From: Hyphomicrobiales bacterium | GTDB taxonomy: Bacteria; Pseudomonadota; Alphaproteobacteria; Rhizobiales; Rhizobiaceae | Direction: 5' to 3' | Assembly: GCA_002709005.1 (NCBI GenBank) | Contig: PAPH01000023.1 | Span: forward strand, 1 to 64,000 | DNA length: 64,000 nt | Position numbers and translations under genes: made by a program | Shown: positions 1 through 8,626 of the stretch, in pieces | Position numbering within the stretch: position 1 is the first letter of the stretch | Layout: each line of letters opens with the position of its first letter | The notes under the pieces: generated by a model | Database searches by the model: none | What the model was told of the DNA's origin: nothing | Seen by the model: the letters and a program-made list of their open reading frames with translations, nothing else

Positions 1-60
1 CAACAGGTTCCAGTCCAGTTCGCGCGCCAGCCGTTCGAGATCCGAATTGGTCGCCATCAT
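1..60 (-). CDS. LysR-family regulator, N-terminal fragment
   Basis: Only the first 20 codons are inside the window; the gene runs off the left edge. The visible protein ends in a segment of the form ELDWNLL, which is how many LysR-type regulators begin just before their winged-helix DNA-binding domain. Two ATG codons in tandem (60 and 57) could start it. It faces away from the amine-uptake operon that begins at 155, the usual arrangement for a LysR regulator and its target operon, so control of that operon is a reasonable inference. With so little sequence the family call rests on position and a short motif. Confidence 0.5.
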   Translation of the reverse strand, partial: MMATNSDLERLARELDWNLL

Positions 61-71
61 AGATCATTTCT

Positions 72-91
72 ATAATCAGAATTCTAATTAT
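72..91. promoter_or_regulatory. Near-perfect palindrome in divergent promoter region
   Basis: The 20 bases ATAATCAGAATTCTAATTAT read the same on both strands except for one mismatched pair. The site lies in the short AT-rich gap between the divergent LysR fragment and the ABC permease gene at 155. It has the T-N11-A character of LysR binding sites, so it is a candidate operator. This is inference from position and symmetry only. Confidence 0.4.
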
Positions 92-154
92 CTATTTGAT
101 CAATAATCACGTGCTTGGCAAGCTTCCCGGCAACAAACAAAAAAGGGGAATGGA

Positions 155-1021
155 ATGGGTGTCGAGGCGCGGGAAGCCCGCCAACCCTGGATTCTGCTGT
201 CACCGGCGCTGGTCGCGATCACGTTCCTGCTGTTCGTGCCGCTGGCCTTCATCGTCGTCTACTCGTTCTGGCTGCGCACGGCCACGGGCGCCGACGTCGC
301 CGGGTTCCATCTCGACAACTGGGCCGAGGCGCTCACCGACCGGTTCTACCGCGACATTCTTCTCAATACGCTGAAGATCGCCGCAATCACCACGGCAGTC
401 TGTGCGCTCGCCGGCTACCCGGCGGCATATTTCATCGCCCGGTCGAACCGCAACAAGGGCTTCCTGCTGCTCCTGCTGATGCTGCCCTTCTGGGTCAGCT
501 ACATCATCCGCACCATGTCGTGGATCAACATTCTGGGCGTCTCGGGCGCGCTGAATTCCTTTCTGCTCTGGACCGGGATCATCAGCGAACCGCTGCAGAT
601 GCTCTACAACGAGGCGACCGTGATCCTCGGCCTCGTTCATTTTCTGATGCCCTTCATGATCCTCAACGTCTTCGTCTCCGTCGACGGCATCGACCAGAAC
701 CTCGAATCCGCCGCCAATTCGCTTGGCGCCACAAAGCTGCAGACCTTTGTCTCGGTCACCCTGCCGCTGTCGCTGCCGGGCCTGGCCGCGGGCGGGCTTC
801 TCTGTTTCGTTCTGGCGGCGGGCACCTACATCACACCGCTGGTGCTCGGCGGACCGCGCGACGCGATGTTCGCCAATCTCGTCTTCGAGGCGATCATCAC
901 CCAGCTCAACTGGCCGCTCGGCTCCGCGCTGTCCTTGATGCTGCTCGCCGTTCTCGGCGCCCTGGTGCTTGTATACAACCATTTCCTGGGCATGGCCCAG
1001 CTGATGAAGGGGATGGGCTGA
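155..1021 (+). CDS. ABC transporter permease, PotB-like (polyamine/amine family)
   Basis: An inner-membrane subunit of a binding-protein-dependent importer, 288 residues, with about six hydrophobic segments. The cytoplasmic EAA-type loop is visible in the second half (residues about 185-205, form ESAANSLGATKLQTF..LPLSLPG), which contacts the ATPase. It has the size and layout of PotB-type permeases for spermidine, putrescine and related amines. An AGGGGAA ribosome site precedes the ATG at 155. The stop overlaps the start of the next permease by one base (TGATG), so the two are translationally coupled. Substrate cannot be read from the permease; the downstream enzymes suggest an amine or basic amino acid derivative. 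Confidence 0.85.
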   Translation: MGVEAREARQPWILLSPALVAITFLLFVPLAFIVVYSFWLRTATGADVAGFHLDNWAEALTDRFYRDILLNTLKIAAITTAVCALAGYPAAYFIARSNRNKGFLLLLLMLPFWVSYIIRTMSWINILGVSGALNSFLLWTGIISEPLQMLYNEATVILGLVHFLMPFMILNVFVSVDGIDQNLESAANSLGATKLQTFVSVTLPLSLPGLAAGGLLCFVLAAGTYITPLVLGGPRDAMFANLVFEAIITQLNWPLGSALSLMLLAVLGALVLVYNHFLGMAQLMKGMG

Positions 1022-1818
1022 TGAACCGCGGCGCCGGCTGGAGCTTCATTCGCCTGTGGACGATCCTCGTCTACATCTTCATGTTCCTGCCCGTCGCGGT
1101 GGTGGTACTGTTGAGCTTCAATTCGAGCGAATTCGGCGCCTTCCCGATGAGCGGCCTGTCGTTCCGCTGGTTCGTCGAGCTCGCCAACAACGAGGCGATC
1201 CTGCGCGCCTTCCGCACCTCGATGATCCTCGGCGCGCTCACCGCGCTGATCTCGACGACCATCGGCGTTCTCGCGAGCCTGGCGCTGATCCGCTACAAGG
1301 TGCCGGGACAGAACCTGATCTCGACGATCCTGATCGCGCCGATCCTGGTGCCGGAAGTGGTGCTCGCGGTGGCGCTGCTCCTCTTCCTCAACGCGCTGTC
1401 GATCAACAAGAGCTTCGCCCTGCTGCTCGCCGGCCACGTGATCTTCACGCTGCCCTTCGTCATTCTCGTCGTGCAGGCCCGCCTCGTCTCGATCCGCCGC
1501 GATGTCGAGGAAGCGGCCATGAGCCTCGGCGCCAATCCGGTGCAGACCTTCTTCTCGATCACGCTGCCGCTTCTTCTGCCGGCGGTGCTTGCGGGCGGGC
1601 TCTTCGCCTTCACCATTTCCTTCGACGACATCACCGGAACCCTGTTCTGGAAACCGGGCGGCGTGGAAACCGTCCCCACCCAGATTTTCGCGATGCTGCG
1701 CAACTCGATCTCCCCGGAGATTAATGCCCTCGGCACCGTGATGATCGCGCTTACCGTCGGGCTCCCGCTTCTGGGGCTGGCCATTGCCCGGCGCATGTCC
1801 GCCAGTTCGGGCGGATGA
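1021..1818 (+). CDS. ABC transporter permease, PotC-like
   Basis: Second membrane subunit of the same importer, 265 residues with about six membrane segments. The EAA loop (EEAAMSLGANPVQTF..LPLLLPAV, residues about 162-185) is well preserved, and the sequence SFDDI that follows in the next membrane segment is typical of PotC-type permeases. The start is the ATG that shares one base with the preceding stop. Longer open frames beginning upstream on this strand are out-of-frame readings of the first permease gene. It would pair with the 155-1021 product as a heterodimeric channel. Confidence 0.85.
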   Translation: MNRGAGWSFIRLWTILVYIFMFLPVAVVVLLSFNSSEFGAFPMSGLSFRWFVELANNEAILRAFRTSMILGALTALISTTIGVLASLALIRYKVPGQNLISTILIAPILVPEVVLAVALLLFLNALSINKSFALLLAGHVIFTLPFVILVVQARLVSIRRDVEEAAMSLGANPVQTFFSITLPLLLPAVLAGGLFAFTISFDDITGTLFWKPGGVETVPTQIFAMLRNSISPEINALGTVMIALTVGLPLLGLAIARRMSASSGG

Positions 1819-1854
1819 TCCGCATTTGTCGGCCACAGCACACTGGAGAAACAG

Positions 1855-2994
1855 ATGGACAGTACCAAACGATATGAACGCCTCCGCGAACGCTATCTCA
1901 ACGGAGATCTCGACCGCCGGGTCTTCCTCGGGCTGATCGGCGCCGCCGGTCTCGCCTATGGCGTGCGCACGCCGTTCGTCCGCGAGGCCCGCGCCGCGGC
2001 CGCCGAGGTTCGCTTCGACGGCTGGGGCGGCGTCGTCTCGGAAGCCTTCCGCGAATATGCCTTCGATCCCTATACCGAGAAGACCGGCGTCAAGGTGGTC
2101 GACGGCACCTTCGGCGGCGGCGACGAATATCTCTCGCGCGTCAAGGCCAGCCAGCCGGGCGAGTACAATATCGCCCACCTCTCCGGCGTCTTCGACTACG
2201 CCCGCTATGCCGGTCTCGGCTTGGCTTCGGAGATCAATGAGGACAACATCCCGAACCTCAAATATGTCATTCCGAAGCTCGTCGACGTCTTCCGGCCGAT
2301 CACCGGCGGCAAGATCTCCTGCGTGCCCTACGACTACGGCACCACGGGTCTCGCCTATAACCGCAAGCACATCTCGGAAGAGGAGATGAAGGAAAAGGGC
2401 GCCAAGATCCTGCTCGACGAGAAGTACAAGGGCAAGATCGCCGGCTGGTCGGACTGGCGCACCCGCATCTGGTACGCCTCGCTGCAGACCGGACAGGACC
2501 CGAACAACGCCACCGACATGGACGCGGTCTGGGAGGCCATCCGCACCCACCGCGACCTGTCGCTGAAATACTGGAGCTCGGGCGCCGAACTGATGAGCCT
2601 GCTCGCCGAGGAGGAGATCTACGTCACCGAAGGCTGGTCCGGCCGCATCTACGCACTGCAGGAGCAGGGCCACGACATCGGCTACTTCGATCCGCCCAAC
2701 GGCTTTGGTTGGCAGGAGTGTCTCTTCGTCATCAAGGGCTCGCCGATGCCCGAATGCGAGGAACTCCTGAACTTCATGCTGGCGCCGGAAACCTCTATCG
2801 CGGTTGCCGAGGGGCAGAACTATCCGCCCGCACTCGATCCGCAGAAGGTCGATCTCGGCAAGAAGATCCCGACGCTTCCGGCCTTCGATCCGACCGGTAC
2901 GCTCTCGGGCCTCACCTTTGCCGATCCGGACTACTGGAACGGCCACGAGGCAGAATGGTCGAAGGAATTCGGCCGGATCCAGAAAGGCTACTAA
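1855..2994 (+). CDS. Periplasmic substrate-binding protein, spermidine/putrescine family, Tat-type signal
   Basis: A 379-residue type II extracellular solute-binding protein of the PotD/PotF group that delivers substrate to the two permeases. The N-terminus has a twin-arginine signal (DRRVFLGL near residue 20) followed by a hydrophobic alanine/glycine stretch and a likely cut after ARA near residue 47. Tat export implies folding before export. It lies between the permease and ATPase genes, and a stem-loop just after its stop probably stabilises its mRNA end. Fold and family are clear; the ligand is not known. Context with an acetylpolyamine-type deacetylase and an aminotransferase suggests an acylated amine or amino acid. 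Confidence 0.82.
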   Translation: MDSTKRYERLRERYLNGDLDRRVFLGLIGAAGLAYGVRTPFVREARAAAAEVRFDGWGGVVSEAFREYAFDPYTEKTGVKVVDGTFGGGDEYLSRVKASQPGEYNIAHLSGVFDYARYAGLGLASEINEDNIPNLKYVIPKLVDVFRPITGGKISCVPYDYGTTGLAYNRKHISEEEMKEKGAKILLDEKYKGKIAGWSDWRTRIWYASLQTGQDPNNATDMDAVWEAIRTHRDLSLKYWSSGAELMSLLAEEEIYVTEGWSGRIYALQEQGHDIGYFDPPNGFGWQECLFVIKGSPMPECEELLNFMLAPETSIAVAEGQNYPPALDPQKVDLGKKIPTLPAFDPTGTLSGLTFADPDYWNGHEAEWSKEFGRIQKGY

Positions 2995-3011
2995 GCCCCT
3001 TTCACCTTCAT

Positions 3012-3038
3012 CGGTCCCCGCGCCCGGCGTGGGGGCCG
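3012..3038 (+). other. Intercistronic stem-loop after binding-protein gene
   Basis: Thirteen-base arms (starting CGGTCCCC and ending GGGGGCCG) pair with two G-U wobbles across a very short loop. There is no T run after it, so it is not a classical terminator. In transporter operons such hairpins protect the 3' end of the binding-protein message and let it exceed the membrane subunits. That role is inferred. Confidence 0.5.
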
Positions 3039-3066
3039 ACCCTCTCCCCATCGGAAGGCCAGAGCT

Positions 3067-4140
3067 TTGAGCACCGTCAAACTCACCGATATCGAAAAGC
3101 GCTTCGGCGATTACGTCGCCGTCCACCGCATGTCGCTGGAAATGCCGGAAGGCGGCTTCGTCACGCTGCTCGGCCCCTCGGGCTGCGGCAAGACGACGAC
3201 GCTGAGGATGATCGCCGGGCTGCTCGACCCGACCGAGGGCGAGATCGAAATCGGCGGCAAGCGTGTCAACGACGTGCCGATCCACAAGCGCAATCTCGGC
3301 CTCGTCTTCCAGAACTACGCGTTGTTTCCGCACAAGAGCGTGGCCGACAACATCGCCTTCGGGCTCAAATATCGCGGCGTCGGCAAGTCCGACATGGCGC
3401 GCAAGGTCAAGGACGCGCTGGAACTCGTGCAGTTGCCGCATGTCGGTGAGCGCTATCCGCGCGAATTGTCGGGCGGCCAGCAGCAGCGTATCGCGCTAGC
3501 CCGCGCCATCGTCATCGAGCCGGACGTGCTTTTGCTCGACGAACCGCTGTCGGCGCTTGACGCCAATTTGCGTGAGGACATGCGTGTCGAGCTCAAACGC
3601 ATCCAGGAGCGCATCGGGGTGACCACCGTCTTCGTCACCCACGACCAGTCGGAGGCGCTGGCCCTGTCCGACCAGATCGTGGTGATGTCTGCAGGCAAGG
3701 TCGAGCAGATGGGCGCGCCCGAAGAAGTCTACAACACGCCCGCCAGCGAATTCGTCGCCAAGTTCCTCGGGGCCTCCAATATTGTCGAGGCGCAGTGCAC
3801 CGGCCGCGACGGCAGCTCCATGGTGCTCGAAACGCCAGATCTCGGCCGCTTCACCCTCCCCGCGGACCGCGGACCGAAAGTCACGGGGCCTGGACCTGTC
3901 AAGCTGGTGCTGCGGGCCGAGAAGATCGCCCTGTCCGCCACCAAGCCCGCCAATGACGACGTTTCTCACGGGGCCCGGGTGGAGACCGTCGACTATCAGG
4001 GCCAGGCGGCGCGCTACTTCATCCGGCTGGGCGACCTGCAACTGCAAGCCATCAACATGATCGACGGTCGTCCGCACGCCGAGGGAAGCCAGGTCACCGC
4101 TTCCTTCCGCCCCTCGGACTGCACGGTACTGCCCGCATGA
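3067..4140 (+). CDS. ABC transporter ATP-binding protein, PotA-like
   Basis: The 357-residue ATPase that powers the importer. Walker A is GPSGCGKT at residues 36-43, the Q-loop lies in FQNYALFPHKSV, the signature LSGGQQQR is near residue 134, Walker B LLLDEP near 156 and the switch histidine in THDQSEA. The C-terminal 120 residues form the TOBE-type regulatory domain found in PotA/MalK-like ATPases. The start is a TTG codon (TTG AGC ACC GTC); no in-frame ATG fits. Its stop overlaps the aminotransferase start in ATGA, so transport and catabolism genes are one transcription unit. Confidence 0.9.
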   Translation: MSTVKLTDIEKRFGDYVAVHRMSLEMPEGGFVTLLGPSGCGKTTTLRMIAGLLDPTEGEIEIGGKRVNDVPIHKRNLGLVFQNYALFPHKSVADNIAFGLKYRGVGKSDMARKVKDALELVQLPHVGERYPRELSGGQQQRIALARAIVIEPDVLLLDEPLSALDANLREDMRVELKRIQERIGVTTVFVTHDQSEALALSDQIVVMSAGKVEQMGAPEEVYNTPASEFVAKFLGASNIVEAQCTGRDGSSMVLETPDLGRFTLPADRGPKVTGPGPVKLVLRAEKIALSATKPANDDVSHGARVETVDYQGQAARYFIRLGDLQLQAINMIDGRPHAEGSQVTASFRPSDCTVLPA

Positions 4141-5501
4141 CAAACACACCCGAGCGGCCCAAAAGCCATCTCTTCTACCAGACACGCCGCCGCCGGCCGC
4201 TGCTCGACCAGGCCCGCGGCGTCTATCTCTGGGATGTCGACGGCAAGCGCTATCTCGACGGCTCCTCCGGTGCCATGGTCTGCAATATCGGCCATTCCAA
4301 CGAGCGGGTGCTCGAGGCGATGCGCCGCCAGATGGAAAAATCCACCTTCGGCTACCGGCTTCATTTCGAAAACGAACCGGCGGAGAAGCTAGCGGCAAAG
4401 ACCGCGCAACTGGCGCCCGAGGGCATGGAGCGCGCCTTCTTCGTCTCCGGCGGCTCGGAAGCGGTCGAAAGCGCCATCAAGCTCGCCCGGCAATATGCGC
4501 TCGCCAAGGGCGAGGCGATGCGCTGGAAGGTGATTTCGCGCTTCCCGAGCTATCACGGCGCCACGCTCGGAGCGCTGGCGGTGACCGGCTACACCCCGAT
4601 GACCGCCCCCTTCGAGGCGATGATGCGGCCGATGCCGAAGATCCCGGCGCCGCGCGCCTATCTCGACGGACTCGATCCCGACGATCCGGCGACCGGCGCC
4701 CATTACGCGGCGATGCTCGAACGCAAGATCGTCGAGGAAGGCCCGGAGACGGTTCTCGCCTTCATCGTCGAGCCGGTCGGCGGCGCCTCGACGGGGGCGC
4801 TCGTTCCACCTGCGGATTACATGCGGGCGATCCGCGAGATCTGCACCAAATACGGCGTGCTTCTCATCCATGACGAGGTGATGTCGGGCGGCGGGCGCAC
4901 CGGCAAGTTCTTCGCCGGAGAGCACTGGAACGTCGATCCGGACATCCTGGTTGTCTCCAAGGGGTTCGCCGCCGGCTATGCGCCGCTCGGTGCGATGATG
5001 GCGCAGGACGAGATCGTCGACGCGGTGCTCGACAAGGGCGGCTTCACCCACGGCTATACCTACGCCGGCAATCCGCTCGCCTGCGCGGCCGGCCTCGCCG
5101 TGATCGAGGAGATCGAGAGCCAGGGCATGATGGCGAACGCGACGAAGACCGGCGCGCTGCTCAAGGGGCGGCTCAAGGGTCTGATGAACCGCTTTCCCTT
5201 CATCGGCGACGTACGCGGCGAAGGCCTGCTGCTCGCCTTCGAGCTCGTCGCCGACCGGATGTCGATGACGCCCCTCCCCGCCTCGCTCGGGGTTTACGAC
5301 AAGCTCGTCGAGATCGCCTACGACAAGGGGCTGATCATCTACTCCCGGCGCACGCGCGGCGGCTACGAGGGCGACCATTTCCTCGTCTGCCCGCCAATGA
5401 TCGCCACCGAGGCGCATGTCGACGAGATCATCGAGACGCTGACGGATTCGCTTGTCGAACTGGAAGCGGACATCGGGCCGGCGCTCGACCGGAGCGCGTG
5501 A
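4137..5501 (+). CDS. Class III PLP-dependent aminotransferase
   Basis: A 454-residue fold-type I aminotransferase of the omega-amino-acid/beta-alanine-pyruvate family. The aspartate that binds the pyridine nitrogen is in HDEVMSGGGRTG, and the Schiff-base lysine is in VVSKGFAAGYAPLGA. The glycine-rich phosphate site SGGSEAVESAIKLA lies near residue 102. Members of this family move an amino group from a terminal or beta carbon to pyruvate or 2-oxoglutarate. It overlaps the ATPase gene by four bases. Beside a beta-keto acid cleavage enzyme, the simplest reading is that it turns a beta-amino acid into the beta-keto acid that BKACE consumes. The substrate is inferred, not shown. Confidence 0.85.
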   Translation: MTNTPERPKSHLFYQTRRRRPLLDQARGVYLWDVDGKRYLDGSSGAMVCNIGHSNERVLEAMRRQMEKSTFGYRLHFENEPAEKLAAKTAQLAPEGMERAFFVSGGSEAVESAIKLARQYALAKGEAMRWKVISRFPSYHGATLGALAVTGYTPMTAPFEAMMRPMPKIPAPRAYLDGLDPDDPATGAHYAAMLERKIVEEGPETVLAFIVEPVGGASTGALVPPADYMRAIREICTKYGVLLIHDEVMSGGGRTGKFFAGEHWNVDPDILVVSKGFAAGYAPLGAMMAQDEIVDAVLDKGGFTHGYTYAGNPLACAAGLAVIEEIESQGMMANATKTGALLKGRLKGLMNRFPFIGDVRGEGLLLAFELVADRMSMTPLPASLGVYDKLVEIAYDKGLIIYSRRTRGGYEGDHFLVCPPMIATEAHVDEIIETLTDSLVELEADIGPALDRSA

Positions 5502-5510
5502 GGCATTCGC

Positions 5511-6437
5511 ATGGACAAGATCATTATCACCTGCGCGGTGACGGGCTCGATCCACACCCCGTCCATGTCGCCGCATCTGCCGATCACCGCCGACGAGATC
5601 GCCGAACACTCGGTGGAAGCCGCCGAGGCCGGCGCGTCGATCCTGCATCTTCACGCCCGCGATCCCGAGGACGGTCGACCCTCGGCGTCGCCCGAACATT
5701 TCATGGGCTTCCTGCCGCGCATCAAGCAGAGAAGCGACGCGGTGATCAATCTGACCACCGGCGGCAGCGCGCTGATGAGCCTGGAAGAACGCCTGGCGGC
5801 TCCGATGCTGACGGAACCGGAAATGTGCTCACTCAACATGGGTACGATGAATTTCGCGCTTTATCCGGCGGCCGGGCGGATCAGCGAGTGGAAACACGAC
5901 TGGGAACAGCCGTTCCTCGAAAACTCCGACGAGCTGATCTTCCGCAACACGCCGCGCGACATTGCCCATGTGCTCACCGAAATGGGCGACAAGCGCGGTG
6001 CCCGCTTCGAGTTCGAATGCTACGATATCGGCCACCTCTACATGCTCAGGCACTTCGCCGACCGGAACATGGTGAAGGCGCCGTTCTTCATCCAGTTCGT
6101 CTTCGGCGTGCTCGGCGGTATCGGCGCCGATCCGGAAAATCTCCTTCACATGAAACGCATCGCCGACAAGCTGTTCGGCGAGGACTACCGCTTCTCGGTG
6201 CTCGCGGCCGGACGCCAGCAGATGCCGATGGCGACGATCGCCGCGGCGATGGGCGGGCATGTGCGCGTCGGGCTCGAGGACAGCCTGATGATCGGGCGGG
6301 GGGTTCTCGCCAGATCCAATGCCGAACAGGTCGCGAAGATCCGCGGGATCGTCGAAGGGCTCGGCCGCACGGTCGCAAGCCCCGCCGAGGCGCGCGACAT
6401 GCTGGGCCTCAAGGGCGCGGACCGAACCGCGTTCTGA
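5511..6437 (+). CDS. BKACE-family beta-keto acid cleavage enzyme (DUF849)
   Basis: A 308-residue TIM-barrel enzyme of the 3-keto-5-aminohexanoate cleavage family, which reacts a beta-keto acid with acetyl-CoA to give acetoacetate and a shorter acyl-CoA. Zinc ligands are visible as HLHARD (H46 and H48) with the third in GLEDS near residue 256; NLTTGG and FECYD blocks are also present. The characterised Kce has Glu14 in GAE, which as I recall contacts the substrate ammonium group. Here the same position is Ile14 in TGSIHTP, so the substrate chain probably does not carry a free amine there. It starts nine bases after the aminotransferase stop, in the same operon. Confidence 0.87.
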   Translation: MDKIIITCAVTGSIHTPSMSPHLPITADEIAEHSVEAAEAGASILHLHARDPEDGRPSASPEHFMGFLPRIKQRSDAVINLTTGGSALMSLEERLAAPMLTEPEMCSLNMGTMNFALYPAAGRISEWKHDWEQPFLENSDELIFRNTPRDIAHVLTEMGDKRGARFEFECYDIGHLYMLRHFADRNMVKAPFFIQFVFGVLGGIGADPENLLHMKRIADKLFGEDYRFSVLAAGRQQMPMATIAAAMGGHVRVGLEDSLMIGRGVLARSNAEQVAKIRGIVEGLGRTVASPAEARDMLGLKGADRTAF

Positions 6438-6473
6438 TCGAAACAAGAACATAAACAACTCGGGACGTTACCG

Positions 6474-7496
6474 ATGAAAGCCATTCTCGATCCACGCCAG
6501 TCCGCCCATGACCCGAAACACTTCATGGCCAATGGCAGCCGCCTCGCCAATCCGGAACAGCCCCGCCGCATCGAGGTGCTTAAGGGCGGCGCGGAAGCCG
6601 CCGGCTGCACTTTCGAGGCCCCGGGCGACCATGGGCTCGGTCCGATCGCCGCCATTCATTCGGCCGAGTATCTCACTTTTCTCAGAACCATCCACAAGCG
6701 CTGGAAGCGGATCGAGGGCGCCGCCGACGAGGTGATCCCCAACGTCCACCCGTCCAACCGCACCGACAGCTACCCCCGTTCGGCGGTCGGCCAGGCAGGC
6801 TACCACCAGACCGACACCTCCTGCCCGATCTCGTCGGGCACCTGGGAGTCCGCCTACTGGTCGGCGCAGACCGCCTTGTCCGGGGTGGATGCCGTAGCCA
6901 ACGGCGAGAAAGCCGTCTATGCGCTCAGCCGTCCGCCCGGCCACCATGCCTTCGCCGATCTGGCCGGCGGCTTCTGCTTTCTCAACAATTCGGCGATCGC
7001 CGCCGACGACTTCACCCGGCGAGGGCTTCGCACGGCGATCCTCGATGTCGACGTCCATCACGGCAACGGCACGCAAGGCATCTTCTACCGGCGCAAGGAC
7101 GTGCTCACCGTCTCGATCCACGCCGATCCGATGCGCTTTTATCCCTTCTACTGGGGCCACGCAGCCGAGCGCGGCGAAGGCGAAGGGCTCGGCTACAACT
7201 TCAACCTGCCGCTTGAACGCGGCACCGGCGACGAGGCCTATCTCGCAACGCTTGAAACCGCGCTCTCACGCATCGCCGATTTCGGCGCCGACGTCTTGAT
7301 CGTGGCGCTGGGGCTCGATGCCTATGAAAACGATCCGCTAAAGGGATTGGCGGTAACCACCCCGGGTTTCGCCCGGATCGGTGCGACGATCGCCGGGCTT
7401 GGCCTGCCGACATTGATGGTGCAGGAAGGCGGCTATCTGAGTGACGAACTCGGGCACAATCTGCGCAGTTTCCTTGAGGGCTTCCACAAAGCATGA
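6474..7496 (+). CDS. Acetylpolyamine amidohydrolase / class II HDAC-like deacetylase
   Basis: A 340-residue zinc hydrolase of the arginase/deacetylase fold that removes acetyl groups from amides. The PPGHHA dyad near residue 155, zinc-binding DVDVHHGNGTQ, the second zinc aspartate in LGLDAYENDP and the transition-state tyrosine in QEGGYL are all present. The insert of form FYPFYWGHAAERGEGEG resembles the substrate-gating loop of acetylpolyamine amidohydrolases more than histone or acetoin deacetylases. In this operon it probably deacetylates an imported N-acetylated amine or a pathway intermediate. It overlaps the next gene by four bases (ATGA). Confidence 0.85.
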   Translation: MKAILDPRQSAHDPKHFMANGSRLANPEQPRRIEVLKGGAEAAGCTFEAPGDHGLGPIAAIHSAEYLTFLRTIHKRWKRIEGAADEVIPNVHPSNRTDSYPRSAVGQAGYHQTDTSCPISSGTWESAYWSAQTALSGVDAVANGEKAVYALSRPPGHHAFADLAGGFCFLNNSAIAADDFTRRGLRTAILDVDVHHGNGTQGIFYRRKDVLTVSIHADPMRFYPFYWGHAAERGEGEGLGYNFNLPLERGTGDEAYLATLETALSRIADFGADVLIVALGLDAYENDPLKGLAVTTPGFARIGATIAGLGLPTLMVQEGGYLSDELGHNLRSFLEGFHKA

Positions 7497-8599
7497 GCCA
7501 GACCAGCGATTTCCTCGTCATCGGCGGCGGCATGGCCGGCATTTCGGCGGCTACTTTTTTGTCGGAGAAGGCACGGGTCACCGTGCTCGAGACCGAGAGA
7601 ACACCCGGCTACCACGCCACCGGCCGCACGGCGGCGATCTATATCCGCAACTACGGCAACGCCACGCTGCGGGCGTTGAACGCGGCCGCGCACGGTTTTC
7701 TTGTCCAGCCTGAGGGCGTGAGCGAGGCGAGCCTCCTGTCTCCGCGAGGCGAATTGATGATCGCCGCCGAGGATGAACTATCCACCTTCGACGCCTATCT
7801 CGCCGGCGCGGCCGGCATGGAGCGGCTGACGGCGGAAGAGGCCGTCGAGCTGTTTCCGATCCTGCGCCCCGAACTGATCGCGGCGGCCGCGATCGAGCGC
7901 GATGCGATGGATATCGACGTCGACCGCTTTCTGCAGGGTCTGATGCGGCTGTTGCGGCATCGCGACGGCGCCATCATTACCGAGGCGCCTGTCGGGGCAT
8001 TGACGCGCAAGGACGGGATATGGACCGCCGAAACGCCGGCCGGCTCGTTTTCGGCGCCCGTTATCATCAATGCCGCCGGCGCCTGGGCCGATCCGGTCGC
8101 CGAACTCGCAGGCGCCAGACCGCTGTCGATCACCCCCATGCGGCGCTCTGCGGCCCTCCTGCCCGCCCCCGACGGCTACACGATCGATACCTGGCCGCTG
8201 GTCGCCTCGGCCAGCGAGCGATGGTACGCCAAACCGGAAGCCGGAAAGATGATGGTTTCGCCGGCGGACGAAACCCCGGTCGAGCCGCATGACGCCTGGG
8301 CCGACGAAATGGATCTTGCCGAGGGGCTCTACCGGTTCGAGCAGGCCGTCACCACACCGGTCACACGGGTGGAAACGAGCTGGGCGGGATTGCGCAGTTT
8401 CGCTCCCGACCGCACGCCGGTCTGCGGCTTCGACGGCGACCGCGACGGCTTCTTCTGGCTGGCCGGCCAGGGTGGCTACGGCATCCAGACCGCCCCCGCC
8501 CTCGCCCGGCTGACGGCGCAGTTGTGCCTCGGTGAAAAACCCGATCTAAACCCCGCCACGATCGCCGCGCTCGACCCACGTCGATTCGACGGCGCGTAA
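7493..8599 (+). CDS. FAD-dependent D-amino-acid dehydrogenase, DauA-like
   Basis: A 368-residue flavoprotein of the DAO family. The dinucleotide-binding motif is VIGGGMAG at residues 9-16, followed by PGYHATGRTAA near residue 38, where FAD is gripped. The C-terminal WAGLRSFAPDRTPVCG and GQGGYGIQTAPA blocks match the layout of D-arginine dehydrogenase (DauA) of Pseudomonas, which oxidises D-arginine, D-lysine and other basic D-amino acids to imino acids. No signal peptide is seen, so it is cytoplasmic or peripherally membrane-bound. The following RidA gene fits, since RidA hydrolyses the imine product. Confidence 0.8.
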   Translation: MSQTSDFLVIGGGMAGISAATFLSEKARVTVLETERTPGYHATGRTAAIYIRNYGNATLRALNAAAHGFLVQPEGVSEASLLSPRGELMIAAEDELSTFDAYLAGAAGMERLTAEEAVELFPILRPELIAAAAIERDAMDIDVDRFLQGLMRLLRHRDGAIITEAPVGALTRKDGIWTAETPAGSFSAPVIINAAGAWADPVAELAGARPLSITPMRRSAALLPAPDGYTIDTWPLVASASERWYAKPEAGKMMVSPADETPVEPHDAWADEMDLAEGLYRFEQAVTTPVTRVETSWAGLRSFAPDRTPVCGFDGDRDGFFWLAGQGGYGIQTAPALARLTAQLCLGEKPDLNPATIAALDPRRFDGA

Positions 8600-8626
8600 G
8601 GAATAACATTCAGGAAGGACCATCCG

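Noticed and set aside
115-1020. A continuous open frame on the plus strand upstream of and in frame with the second permease.
   Set aside because: Before 1021 it reads the first permease gene out of frame; the real start of the second permease is the ATG overlapping the first gene's stop.
826-3441. An 871-codon open frame on the minus strand across the first transporter genes.
   Set aside because: It is the complement of three well-supported plus-strand genes, has no domain and no ribosome site, and its composition (many Arg, Asp, Gly, Ala) is typical of antisense frames in high-GC DNA.
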